Below, piece after piece: positions 18,674-26,382 of a DNA stretch of 64,000 nt. Position 1 is the stretch's first letter; every line of letters begins with the position of its first letter. The notes beneath the pieces were generated by a model. That model was not told where the DNA came from and made no database searches. It saw only the letters and a list, made by a program, of their open reading frames with translations. The stretch comes from Micromonospora sp. 15K316 (lineage in GTDB: Bacteria > Actinomycetota > Actinomycetes > Mycobacteriales > Micromonosporaceae). Location of the stretch: the NCBI RefSeq assembly GCF_004348525.1, contig NZ_SMKG01000001.1, forward strand, positions 1 through 64,000, given 5' to 3'. The position numbers and the translations under genes are program-made.

Positions 18674-18707
18674 CGCCCGCCGACGGGCTCTCCCCGACCG
18701 GCGGGCG
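18674..18707. terminator. possible hairpin between the macro-domain and DinB-like genes
   Basis: CGCCCGCCG at 18674-18682 pairs with CGGCGGGCG at 18699-18707, with a 16-base loop. It may separate the two minus-strand genes, but GC-rich arms of this length can arise by chance here. Confidence 0.4.
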
Positions 18708-18726
18708 AGGCGTGGTGGGGCTGCCG

Positions 18727-19398
18727 TCAGCCGCGGGTACGGGTCGGCGGTTCGATGCGCACCCGTACGTCCTCCGGCTGGCTGTCGATGTCGCGCAGCT
18801 GGGCGTGGATCGTCGTGCGCAGCTCGTCGTAGTCCTCGAAGTGGTAGTCGTTGAAGAGGGTGTAGCCGGTCCACATCAGGTTGGCGCAGACCCGGGCGGG
18901 CACCCGACCGGTCGCCGCGCCCATGCCCACCAGCGCCACCGACCTGATGCTGCCCGGACTCCCGGCGTTGTGCAGGTGGACGGCCTGGAACGCGGCGGCG
19001 CACGCCAGCGCGACGTTCAAGGTCTCGCTCACGTTCTGCACCGAGCGCTCCATGGTCGGCGTCGAGATCAGGAACTTCGGGTTGGTGGCCCCGGACGGCA
19101 CGCAGACGGCGCTGCCCACCGGCAGCGACCCGGCGAACTGGTCACGGATCGCCCGCTGGACGCGCAGCTGGATGCCCGCGCCCAGGTGCCGCTTGACAGC
19201 CGCGTCGACACCACCGTCCATCAACCCCCGCGAGTTGGTGGGGCTGACCCAGGCGTCGACGCGCCGGGTGAGGAGCGAGCCCTTGTGGATCTCCACCTCG
19301 GGGGTGTCGGCGAACGCGGCCTGCCACGCCTGCACCACCTTCGCGTTGACGTCGGTCAGGACCACCTTGAGCAGCGGCTTCCCGGTTTCGAGGGGCAT
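18727..19398 (-). CDS. macro-domain protein, divergent partner of the UDG-ART gene
   Basis: The protein has 223 residues. I start it at the ATG at 19398, preceded by GGAGCCCCC; the frame continues upstream only as antisense of the neighbour. The macro-domain core is visible: a strand LLKVVLTDVN, IHKGSLLTRRVDAWVSPTN (the variable NAAN-like loop), MDGGVDAAVKRHLGAGIQ, a strand entering VCVPSG, and ALVGMGAATGRVPARVCA for the second ADP-ribose loop. Macro domains bind ADP-ribose, and many remove ADP-ribose from protein or DNA. The variant loop SPTNSRGLMDGGVD differs from MacroD and DarG. The gene starts 208 bases from a divergent ADP-ribosyltransferase fusion, so a role in reversing or sensing that modification is a natural inference. 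Confidence 0.88.
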   Translation of the reverse strand: MPLETGKPLLKVVLTDVNAKVVQAWQAAFADTPEVEIHKGSLLTRRVDAWVSPTNSRGLMDGGVDAAVKRHLGAGIQLRVQRAIRDQFAGSLPVGSAVCVPSGATNPKFLISTPTMERSVQNVSETLNVALACAAAFQAVHLHNAGSPGSIRSVALVGMGAATGRVPARVCANLMWTGYTLFNDYHFEDYDELRTTIHAQLRDIDSQPEDVRVRIEPPTRTRG

Positions 19399-19606
19399 GG
19401 GGGCTCCAGCTTCGAGAGGGGGGTGTCGGAGACGGCGATCAAGGTAACCGAGCCCACCGACACCGTGGACGCCGTGTCGGGTCGGCGGTCGGCCGCGCGT
19501 CGGAGGCGCGTGGCGTCGGGCCGCCGCGGTGTCGGTGCCGTACGACACAATGCCCGCGCCTTGATCGCCCGCGCCGCGCCGGCGCGTCACCACTCGGAGT
19601 CCGACG

Positions 19607-21223
19607 ATGAGCGACGCCCCCACTCCCACCCCGGCCGACCCGAACGACCCGCTCGCCCTGGCCGAGCTGTTCACCGGCGGCGGCGAGCCGTGGCTGCCGC
19701 TGCTGAAACCGGTCATCGAGGCGCAGCCGGGCGCCGCCACCTTCATCGGCCCGAGCCGTGGCCCGCGCGTCGTGCCCGTTCGGGAGCTGACTTTCCAGGC
19801 GTTGAAGCCCAACCCTCCGCAGAAGTGGAAGGTGGTCGTCTTCGGGCAGAACCCGTACCCGCGCCCGGAGAGCGCCACCGGCATCGCCATGTTCGACAAC
19901 ACCTTCCACGACTGGGCCGACAGCCAGTTCGGCCGGGTGGTGAGCATCCGCTGCATCATCAAGGCGGCGGCGATGTGGAAGTACGGCATCCCCAAGAAGA
20001 CGCCGATCGCCGACATCCGGACCCTTCTGCGCGAGCACGACACCGTGCCCCCGCCGGAGTGGTTCCAGGCGATGCTCACGCAGGGCGTGCTGCTGCTGAA
20101 CGCGGCGCTGACCGCCAGCGGGGACGGCGCGATCGCCACCGCGGGCCACACGGCGTTCTGGCAGCCGGTCGTCGAGAAGGTCGTCGAGGAGATCCTGCGG
20201 GCCAAGCAGCACGCCGACGAGGCCGACCGGGGCGTCGTGTTCGCCTGGTGGGGAGCGCACGCCCGCAACCTGAAGCGGCTCGTGCTCCGGCTGGAGAAGA
20301 AGTACCCCGAGGTGGAGGTGCGGCACATCGACCACCCGAACCCGGCGGCGCAGGGCGACGTGTTCTGCGACGGCGACCACTTCGGCGAGGTGAACGAGGC
20401 GCTGCGCGCGTTGGGCGCGGACGAGATCGACTGGCTCCCCAGCGTCGGGTGGAGCGCGGCGGCGAGCGGGGCCGGCGGCGCGGACGCGGGGACCGCCGAC
20501 CGGATGGGTGCGTTCATCGCCTCCACGATGGAGCTGCACAAGCTCTACCTCGACCGCCTCGCCAGCGTCAAGGACGAGGGGCTGCTCCTCCCGGCCATCA
20601 CCGGTGTGTCCGACACCCCGCTCATGGACTTCCGCGAGGCGGTCGCCCCGGTCGCGAAGCTGCTGCCCGGACTCGACTGGCATGTGGCGCAGTCGTACCG
20701 GTTCGGTGAGAAGCAGAACGAGGGTGGCGTCGGCGCCCTCTCCACCGACGAGATCGCGGCGCTCTACCTCTACACGTGCGAGTCGGCGTTCTACCGGCAG
20801 ATCAACGCCGCACTGCGCGATCCGGATCGCGGCCGGATCGTCCCGTACCTGCCGTACCTGCGCCTGCTCTTCTCGGCGGTGGCGCAGCTTCCGGCGCGGC
20901 GTGAGCCGCTCTGGCGCGGGGTGGCCCTGGACCTGCGCGCCCAGTACCCGCTCGGCCGCACCGTGACGTGGTGGGGCGTGTCGTCGTGCACGGCGAAACT
21001 CGGTGTGGCCCAGGCGTTCCTCGGCGGCCGGGGCAAGCGGACCCTGTTCGAGGTGACGCCCGCACGGGCCGTCGGCATCCGGCGGTTCTCGGCGTTCACG
21101 GGTGAGGAGGAGTTCATCCTCGCGCCGGGCACGCAGTTGACCGTGACCGAGGTGAGGGCGGAGCGCGGTGGCCTCTGCACGGTACGGCTGACCGAGCTCG
21201 CCGAGCAGCGGCTGGTGGGGTGA
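19607..21223 (+). CDS. fusion of uracil-DNA glycosylase (family 1-like) and R-S-ExE ADP-ribosyltransferase
   Basis: The protein has 538 residues. Residues about 20-285 match E. coli Ung along their length: GQNPYP at 80-85 (Ung GQDPYH), QGVLLLNAALT with Asn165 (Ung Asn123), VFAWWGAHA (VFLLWGSHA), HPNP at 243-246 (HPSPLS), HFGEVNEAL, and EIDWLP closing the domain as IDWMP does in Ung. The catalytic Asp64 is Asn82 and His67 is Pro85; the catalytic His is kept (His243). Residues about 310-538 form an ADP-ribosyltransferase: LWRG with Arg437, SSCT at 459-462, and GEEEFIL with Glu500 and Glu502, the R-S-ExE pattern of Arg-specific transferases. The ATG follows CGGAG. The macro-domain gene is divergent. 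I know of no described UDG-ART fusion. Both domain calls are strong; the function is inference. Confidence 0.88.
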   Translation: MSDAPTPTPADPNDPLALAELFTGGGEPWLPLLKPVIEAQPGAATFIGPSRGPRVVPVRELTFQALKPNPPQKWKVVVFGQNPYPRPESATGIAMFDNTFHDWADSQFGRVVSIRCIIKAAAMWKYGIPKKTPIADIRTLLREHDTVPPPEWFQAMLTQGVLLLNAALTASGDGAIATAGHTAFWQPVVEKVVEEILRAKQHADEADRGVVFAWWGAHARNLKRLVLRLEKKYPEVEVRHIDHPNPAAQGDVFCDGDHFGEVNEALRALGADEIDWLPSVGWSAAASGAGGADAGTADRMGAFIASTMELHKLYLDRLASVKDEGLLLPAITGVSDTPLMDFREAVAPVAKLLPGLDWHVAQSYRFGEKQNEGGVGALSTDEIAALYLYTCESAFYRQINAALRDPDRGRIVPYLPYLRLLFSAVAQLPARREPLWRGVALDLRAQYPLGRTVTWWGVSSCTAKLGVAQAFLGGRGKRTLFEVTPARAVGIRRFSAFTGEEEFILAPGTQLTVTEVRAERGGLCTVRLTELAEQRLVG

Positions 21224-21277
21224 GCGTTCCCGGTCCCGGCAGCCTCCCGCACCGCCGTCGGTGGTGGGTGTCGTGTT

Positions 21278-21322
21278 CCGGGGTGGTGGATCCCCGTCTG
21301 GTGGCGGAACCCACCACCCCGG
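21278..21322. terminator. terminator between UDG-ART and the cytochrome b gene
   Basis: CCGGGGTGGTGG at 21278-21289 pairs with CCACCACCCCGG at 21311-21322 around a 21-base loop. It lies between the two convergent stop codons. Confidence 0.7.
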
Positions 21323-21329
21323 CCGGCGG

Positions 21330-23072
21330 TCACGGGGGCGGTCGGCCCGGCCGGTCCGCTCCCCTCCTGGGGGCGCGCCGCTGCCGCAGCGCCGCGACCA
21401 GCAGTGAAGCGCCCATCGCGAGGTCGGCGCCGCGGCGGAGCAGGGTGCGGACCTTTCCCACCTGTCGTGGCCGCGGCGGCCCGGGGACGACGACCCGGTC
21501 GACGCCGGGATAGGCGAGCTGGGCGGCGGCGGACGCCTCCTGCTCGGTCAGCGCCGCACGGTTGCCCAGGATCGCGACCCCGCCCGGGCCGCCCCGGTAT
21601 CGCCAACGCCAGACCTCGCCGTCCGGCCACAGCTCGATCCGCTCGCCGGGGCGGTCCCGGGCCGGCTGCTCCGGTTCGTCCACGTCCTCTTCCCCGTGGG
21701 CGCCGCGACCGGCGGGCGGCCGTCCCGGGCCCCGGACGGTCGCCAGGTCGGCGCGGGTCAGCTCGCCGAGGCGCGCGGCGTCGCCGCGACTCAGCGCCCG
21801 AGCCAGCAGGAACGCCAGCAGCCCGGTGAGCAGTGGCAGGACGAGCACCACGACACGCAGCACCGAGAGCACGTCGTAGACGGAGACCCGCAGCAGCCGG
21901 GCGATGATGTCGTCACCGGCCGCGACGACCAGTACCCCGTAGAAGGTCAGCGCGGCGACTCCGACGCCCATCCGGACCGGATGATCCCGTGGACGGTCCA
22001 GCAGGTGATGCTGCCGGCGATCGCGGCTGCGCAGCCGTTCGAGGAACGGCCAGGCGTACAGGGCCAGGAACGTCACGCCGCCGATCACCACGCCGGGTAT
22101 GAACGGTGCGGGCACCAGGTACCCGCCGATGCGCACCTCCCACGCGGGGAAGAGCCGCAGCGCCCCGTCGCCCCAGGCCACGTACCAGTCGGGCTGGGCG
22201 GGCGAGGTGGCCTCGGCCGGGGAGAACGGGCCGTAGAGCCAGACCGGGTTGATCTGCACCAGCCCGCCGAGCGCGAAGAGCACCGCGAGCACCCAGGCGA
22301 AGAGTGCCAGTGAGCGGAGGGTGTAGCTGGGCCAGAAGACCGAGCCGACCACGTTGTGCTCGGTGCGCCCCGGGCCGGGGAACTGGCTGTGTTTCTGCCG
22401 TACGACCATGGCCAGGTGCACGCTGATGAGGGCGACCAGGACGGCCGGCACCAGCAGCACGTGGCTGACGAAGAGCCGCGGGATCATCTCGTCGGAGGGG
22501 AACTCGCCGCCGAGGCCGAGGAACGCCAGCCAGGATCCGACCAGCGGGATCGACTGCACGACCGAGACGATGATCCGTAATCCGACGCCGGAGAGCAGAT
22601 CATCGGGCATCGAGTAGCCCGTGAAGCCGTTGGCCAGGGCCAGGGTCAGCATGGTGACCCCGACCAACCAGTTGAGCTCGCGGGGCTTGCGGAACGCGCC
22701 GGTGAAGAAGATCCGGATCAGGTGCACCACGATCGCGGCGACGAAGACCACCGCCGCCCAGTGGTGGGTCTGCCGGATCAGCAGCCCCGCGCGGACGTCC
22801 CAGCTCAACCGGACGGTGGAGGCGTAGGCGGCGGAGGTGGTGCTGCCGTCCAGCGGCGCGTACGAGCCGCGGTAGACGCGGTCGGCGGAGCTGGCATCGA
22901 AGAAGAAGGTGAGGTAGACGCCGGTGAGGATCAGGGCGATGAACGAGTAGAGGGCGATCTCGCCGAGCATGAACGACCAGTGGTCCGGAAAGACCTTGGC
23001 GAGCGCTCTCCGGGTGATCGGCGAGAGCCGCAGCCGGTCGTCGACCGCGCGCGCGAGCCGATCGAGGATCAT
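21330..23072 (-). CDS. qcrB: cytochrome b subunit of a bc-type quinol-cytochrome c reductase
   Basis: The protein has 580 residues with eight or nine membrane spans. The haem b ligands are in RQTHHWAAVVFVAAIVVHLIRIF (early pair) and FVSHVLLVPAVLVALISVHLAMV (later pair). FTGYSMPDDLLSG and NPVWLYGPFSP stand near the quinol sites. After about residue 470 comes a long hydrophilic tail (GELTRADLATVRGPGR..., WRWRYRGGPGGVAILGNRAALTEQEASAAAQLAYPG), which is not part of the core fold. The ATG overlaps the Rieske stop by ATGA. It is the last gene of the oxidase/reductase operon and forms the quinol-oxidising core with the Rieske protein and c-type cytochromes upstream. Confidence 0.9.
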   Translation of the reverse strand: MILDRLARAVDDRLRLSPITRRALAKVFPDHWSFMLGEIALYSFIALILTGVYLTFFFDASSADRVYRGSYAPLDGSTTSAAYASTVRLSWDVRAGLLIRQTHHWAAVVFVAAIVVHLIRIFFTGAFRKPRELNWLVGVTMLTLALANGFTGYSMPDDLLSGVGLRIIVSVVQSIPLVGSWLAFLGLGGEFPSDEMIPRLFVSHVLLVPAVLVALISVHLAMVVRQKHSQFPGPGRTEHNVVGSVFWPSYTLRSLALFAWVLAVLFALGGLVQINPVWLYGPFSPAEATSPAQPDWYVAWGDGALRLFPAWEVRIGGYLVPAPFIPGVVIGGVTFLALYAWPFLERLRSRDRRQHHLLDRPRDHPVRMGVGVAALTFYGVLVVAAGDDIIARLLRVSVYDVLSVLRVVVLVLPLLTGLLAFLLARALSRGDAARLGELTRADLATVRGPGRPPAGRGAHGEEDVDEPEQPARDRPGERIELWPDGEVWRWRYRGGPGGVAILGNRAALTEQEASAAAQLAYPGVDRVVVPGPPRPRQVGKVRTLLRRGADLAMGASLLVAALRQRRAPRRGADRPGRPPP

Positions 23073-23935
23073 GGCCGACTCCAGAAGCCCGCGCCGGGCG
23101 GGGTGGTGAAGTCCGCGGTGGCGCGGAGGAACCCGTCGGAGCTCACCTCGATCGGCAGACCGGGCAGTGGCCGGGCGGCCGGACCGGCGACGGGCTCGGC
23201 TCCGGCGAACAGGTCGAAGGAGGACTGGTGGCAGGGGCAGAGCACCCGGCCGGTCCCGTGCAGGTAGAGCCGGACCGGGCAGCCGGCATGGGTGCAGAGC
23301 AGGGAGTAGACGACCAGCCCGTCGAGGTGGCCGCCGGCGGGCGGTCGGGTGAAGCGTTCCGGTTGCAGCCGGACCGCGAATGCGGGGGCGTCTCCCGCCT
23401 CGATGTCGCCCTCGGGGAACACCGCGACCACCGCCCCGGTCGGTACGTCCGCGGGACGCAGCGGCCTGCCGTCGGCCGTGACCAGCCGGACTCCCGGCCG
23501 CCACGGGGTGTCCCTGAGCGCCTCCTCCGGGCGGGTGCGGTCCCACGGCAGTAGTGAGCGGAGCGGGAACAGGACGGCCGCGCCGAGCGCGGTGAGGGCG
23601 AGGGCGAGGGCGCCGAGCAGGCCACGGCGGCGGATCGGGCTGTCCGGAGCGACGAGCGCTTCGCCGGTCATCGCCTGCACCACCGGCGGCGGCGTGAGCC
23701 CCTCGTGTTCCTCGACGTACCCGCCGACCGGTACCAGCCGTCTTCCCCAGATGGCGAGGCCGGTCGCCAGGCCGGCGAAGGCGACGGCGAGGCACACGCC
23801 CTCCCACTGCGTCTGTCCACCGAGGCCGTAGGTCACCGCGAAGCCGGTCGCGCCCGCGGCGCTGGCCAGGAAGGACAACACGATACGGCGGTTCACGCCG
23901 GGCGGGGCAGGTGGTACCGGCGGACGCCTGCTCAT
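23069..23935 (-). CDS. qcrA: Rieske iron-sulfur subunit
   Basis: The protein has 288 residues. Two or three N-terminal membrane spans (SFLASAAGATGFAVTYGLG, CLAVAFAGLATGLAIWG, GLLGALALALTALGAAVL) are the actinobacterial arrangement. The [2Fe-2S] ligands are in CTHAGCPV and CPCHQSSFD, with a Gly-rich loop between them. It passes electrons from quinol to the c-type cytochromes at the outer membrane face. Its start overlaps the upstream cytochrome gene by ATGA and its end overlaps qcrB in the same way. Confidence 0.93.
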   Translation of the reverse strand: MSRRPPVPPAPPGVNRRIVLSFLASAAGATGFAVTYGLGGQTQWEGVCLAVAFAGLATGLAIWGRRLVPVGGYVEEHEGLTPPPVVQAMTGEALVAPDSPIRRRGLLGALALALTALGAAVLFPLRSLLPWDRTRPEEALRDTPWRPGVRLVTADGRPLRPADVPTGAVVAVFPEGDIEAGDAPAFAVRLQPERFTRPPAGGHLDGLVVYSLLCTHAGCPVRLYLHGTGRVLCPCHQSSFDLFAGAEPVAGPAARPLPGLPIEVSSDGFLRATADFTTPPGAGFWSRP

Positions 23936-24732
23936 CCCTCCGCCCTCCTGCCCAGCCAGCGCGCCGCCGCGACGAGCAGCCCGAGGGTGGCGACCCAGGC
24001 GACGAGGCCCTCGGCGAGCGGGCCGAGCCGGCCCAGCGGGTTCCCGCCCCGGTCCAGCCGCTCGTTCTGCAGCCGCCGCACGTAGGTGGTGAGGTCGTTG
24101 ACCTGTTGGTCGGTGAGCACCTGGCTGGGGAAGACCGGCATGAGCCCCGGTCCGACCCGCACCGCCTCGGCGATCTGCACAGCCGTGGCCTCGTACAGGG
24201 GTGGGGCGTCGCGGCCGTCGGTCAGCGCGGCACCCGCGCCGGTCGCGCCGTGGCAGGGCGCGCAGTTCGCGGCGAAGACCTCCCGGCCGGCAGGGAGATC
24301 ACCGGGGACGACCCGAGGAATCTGCGGTCCGCCCCCGCCGAAGCTGGCCACGTGGTCGACCAACGCGGCGATCTCGTCGGCCGAGAAGACCGGCTCGTCG
24401 CGCCGGGGCTGCGGCATCTCTGCCGGGAGGGGCATCCGGCCGGTGCCGACCTGGAAGTCCACCGAGGCGGGGCCGACACCGACCAGGGAGGGGCCGCGCT
24501 GACTGCCCTGGCCCTGCTCGCCGTGGCAGCTCGCGCAGTGCTGGCGGTACAGCTCCACGCCGCGCTCGCCGGTCGGGGCGGCGGTGGTGGGCGTGGCCGT
24601 CGGTGTCGGGCCGGGATCGGGTTGGGCGGCCAGCGTCGCCGGCCCGGTGGCGAGCACCAGGGCAGCCCCGACGGCGAGGTTCCGGCGGAGCCTGGGCCGG
24701 TGCGCCACACCGTTCGACGCGTGCTCCCGCAT
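23932..24732 (-). CDS. qcrC: di-haem cytochrome c, QcrC-like
   Basis: The protein has 266 residues: a signal/anchor near the N-terminus, a Pro/Thr linker, then two c-type domains with CASCH and CAPCH haem motifs and Met-containing loops (MPLPAEMP, LMPVFPSQV) that can supply the sixth ligands. A C-terminal span (AEGLVAWVATLGLLVAAARWLG) anchors it. This is the actinobacterial QcrC arrangement, which replaces cytochrome c1 and soluble cytochrome c. It lies 4 bases after the mono-haem cytochrome gene and overlaps qcrA. Confidence 0.9.
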   Translation of the reverse strand: MREHASNGVAHRPRLRRNLAVGAALVLATGPATLAAQPDPGPTPTATPTTAAPTGERGVELYRQHCASCHGEQGQGSQRGPSLVGVGPASVDFQVGTGRMPLPAEMPQPRRDEPVFSADEIAALVDHVASFGGGGPQIPRVVPGDLPAGREVFAANCAPCHGATGAGAALTDGRDAPPLYEATAVQIAEAVRVGPGLMPVFPSQVLTDQQVNDLTTYVRRLQNERLDRGGNPLGRLGPLAEGLVAWVATLGLLVAAARWLGRRAEG

Positions 24733-24736
24733 CCCG

Positions 24737-25126
24737 TCAGTCCAGGGTGTAGAGGTAGGCGGCGATGTCCTGCGCGTCGATCGGGGTGACGCCGAGATCC
24801 GGCATGGCGGTTCCCGGCTCGACGGCCTGCGGGTCGGCGATCCAGTGCTGGAGGTTGTCGGCGTTGTTCACCAGCGCTCCCGCGATGTACGAGCGCGCGC
24901 CGAACCGGGTCAGCGGCGGCCCGACCAGCCCGTCGGCGCGGTCGATGCCGGGGATGGTGTGGCAGGAGCCGCAGCCGTACCGTGCGATGAGGGCCGCTCC
25001 GCGGTCCGGTTGACCGGCGCGGACCTCCGGGGGCGGCGGCCGGTCGGCACGGGCGCAGGAGGTGGCGGCGAGCACCGCCACCGGTACCAACAGCGCGAGC
25101 CACCGGGCACGCGGCGGTGTGGTCAT
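24737..25126 (-). CDS. mono-haem cytochrome c lipoprotein
   Basis: The protein has 129 residues. Its signal ends in a TSCA lipobox (VLAATSCAR), so it is probably lipid-anchored outside the membrane. One haem motif, CGSCH, lies in IARYGCGSCHTIPG, and PGTAMPDLG supplies a likely Met ligand. The architecture matches the cytochrome domain fused to the oxidase subunit II in the same operon (GGWIVNPQTVKPGSYMP versus QHWIADPQAVEPGTAMP), so the two probably arose by duplication. The start overlaps the ctaG-like stop (ATGA). It probably shuttles electrons between reductase and oxidase. Confidence 0.88.
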   Translation of the reverse strand: MTTPPRARWLALLVPVAVLAATSCARADRPPPPEVRAGQPDRGAALIARYGCGSCHTIPGIDRADGLVGPPLTRFGARSYIAGALVNNADNLQHWIADPQAVEPGTAMPDLGVTPIDAQDIAAYLYTLD

Positions 25127-25983
25127 CGCAGTGCTCCCTCTGATCGGGCGGCAGCCGGCTCGGGCGGGCCCACCTCGTCCGGATGTTGCCGCTGCAGCCG
25201 CAGCAGCCAGCGCAGGAACACTGTCAGCGCCGCGACGAGGACGGCCACGTCCATCGGTGCCCACATGAGCAGGCCGGCGAGTTGCTGGTCGGCGAGGGGG
25301 TCGGGGCCGAGCGCCCGCAGCGGGTAGACCGGTCGTGGCGCGAAGGTGAGGGCGGCGCCCAGCGCGGAGGCCGGCAGCATCGTCCCGACCAGCAGCAGCA
25401 ACGCGACGGGTGCGGGCAGCCGGTGCCGGGCCACACCGAGAATCGGCGCCCAGAGCAGCCAGGATCCGGCGACGAAACAGACGTGTTCCAGGGCGTGTAC
25501 GGCGGGCCGGTCCAGCGCCGCGACGTACGGCGTCGGCAGATGCCAAACCCACAGCACCAGGGTCTGGGCCGCGCCGGCCAGTAGAGCGGTGCACACCGGC
25601 CGGCGCAGCCAGCGCGTGCCGCGGGCGGAGCGGAGCCGGGCCAGTCGTCGGCGCAGCGGCAGCGGGCAGGCCAGGCTGAGCGGCAACCCGGCGGCACCGG
25701 CGGCGAGCAGCGGCCCGGCCACCAGCAGCAGAACCATGTGCTGGGTCATGTGTCCCGCGAAGGACCGCTGCGCCAGCCCGGCCAGCGGACCGCTGTCGGC
25801 GGCGAGCACGACCAGCACGCCGCCGGCGAAGGCGACGACTCGCCAGCCCGGCAGCACCTCACCGGCTCCCCGGCGCGCCCACAGCTCGTGGACGCCCCGT
25901 CCGTAGCCGGCGGCCAGCAGGGCGACCGCCACGGCGAGCAGGATGGTGAGCAGCCCGGCCTCGACGGAGCCGGCCGCGCTCAT
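25123..25983 (-). CDS. CtaG-type cytochrome c oxidase assembly membrane protein
   Basis: The protein has 286 residues with about seven membrane spans. Family blocks of the caa3-associated CtaG are seen: FAGHMTQHMVLLLVAGPLLAAGAAGLPL, VLWVWHLPTPYVAALDRPAVHALEHVCFV with several His, and DQQLAGLLMWAPMDVAVLVAALTVFLRWL. Members assist metal-centre assembly of caa3 oxidases. I choose the ATG at 25983 because it overlaps the upstream stop (ATGA), the pattern of this operon; another ATG exists at 25992. Confidence 0.88.
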   Translation of the reverse strand: MSAAGSVEAGLLTILLAVAVALLAAGYGRGVHELWARRGAGEVLPGWRVVAFAGGVLVVLAADSGPLAGLAQRSFAGHMTQHMVLLLVAGPLLAAGAAGLPLSLACPLPLRRRLARLRSARGTRWLRRPVCTALLAGAAQTLVLWVWHLPTPYVAALDRPAVHALEHVCFVAGSWLLWAPILGVARHRLPAPVALLLLVGTMLPASALGAALTFAPRPVYPLRALGPDPLADQQLAGLLMWAPMDVAVLVAALTVFLRWLLRLQRQHPDEVGPPEPAAARSEGALR

Positions 25984-26381
25984 CGCTGGCATGGCGGGAA
26001 CACCAGCAGGGCGACGCCGCCGAGCAGAATGATCGCCAGGAACAGCAGGTTCGCCCAGAGACCGAGCGCGGCGAGCATCCGGGTGCGGCCGAGGGTCGCC
26101 TCGGCGATCCCGTCGGGTCGGGTGTGAGCGGTCCGCCGCCAGGCGAGCGTGGCGGCGAGAAGCGCACCGATGGTGGCGAGCGCCGGGAGGACCACCGCGA
26201 GCGCGACGACCAGCCGCAGCGGTACCGCGCCGATGCGATCCGAGCCGCTGGCGCAGGTGAGTTCGTCGGCGCCCCAGGCCACCATCAGGTGGATCGCCCA
26301 CGCGAGCGCGCCACCCAGCACCGCGTACCAGAGCAACAGCCCACCGGCGAGGCGGGTACGCGGGCCGGGTTGTGCGCTCAT
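25980..26381 (-). CDS. small membrane protein of the oxidase operon
   Basis: The protein has 133 residues with three or four spans (GGLLLWYAVLGGALAWAIHLMVAWG, LRLVVALAVVLPALATIGALLAATLAW, MLAALGLWANLLFLAIILLGGVALLVF). The motif AWAIHLMVAWGADELTC near residues 25-40 is typical of small proteins found beside caa3 oxidases, but I cannot name a family. Its position between subunit III and CtaG, and the ATGA overlap with CtaG, make it part of the oxidase complex or of its assembly. Confidence 0.75.
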   Translation of the reverse strand: MSAQPGPRTRLAGGLLLWYAVLGGALAWAIHLMVAWGADELTCASGSDRIGAVPLRLVVALAVVLPALATIGALLAATLAWRRTAHTRPDGIAEATLGRTRMLAALGLWANLLFLAIILLGGVALLVFPPCQR

Positions 26382-26382
26382 G

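Noticed and set aside
18727..21223. Calling the UDG-ART/macro pair a DarTG system.
   Set aside because: The transferase has the R-S-ExE arrangement of Arg-specific enzymes and a UDG domain, and the macro loop differs from DarG. Only the general logic is shared.
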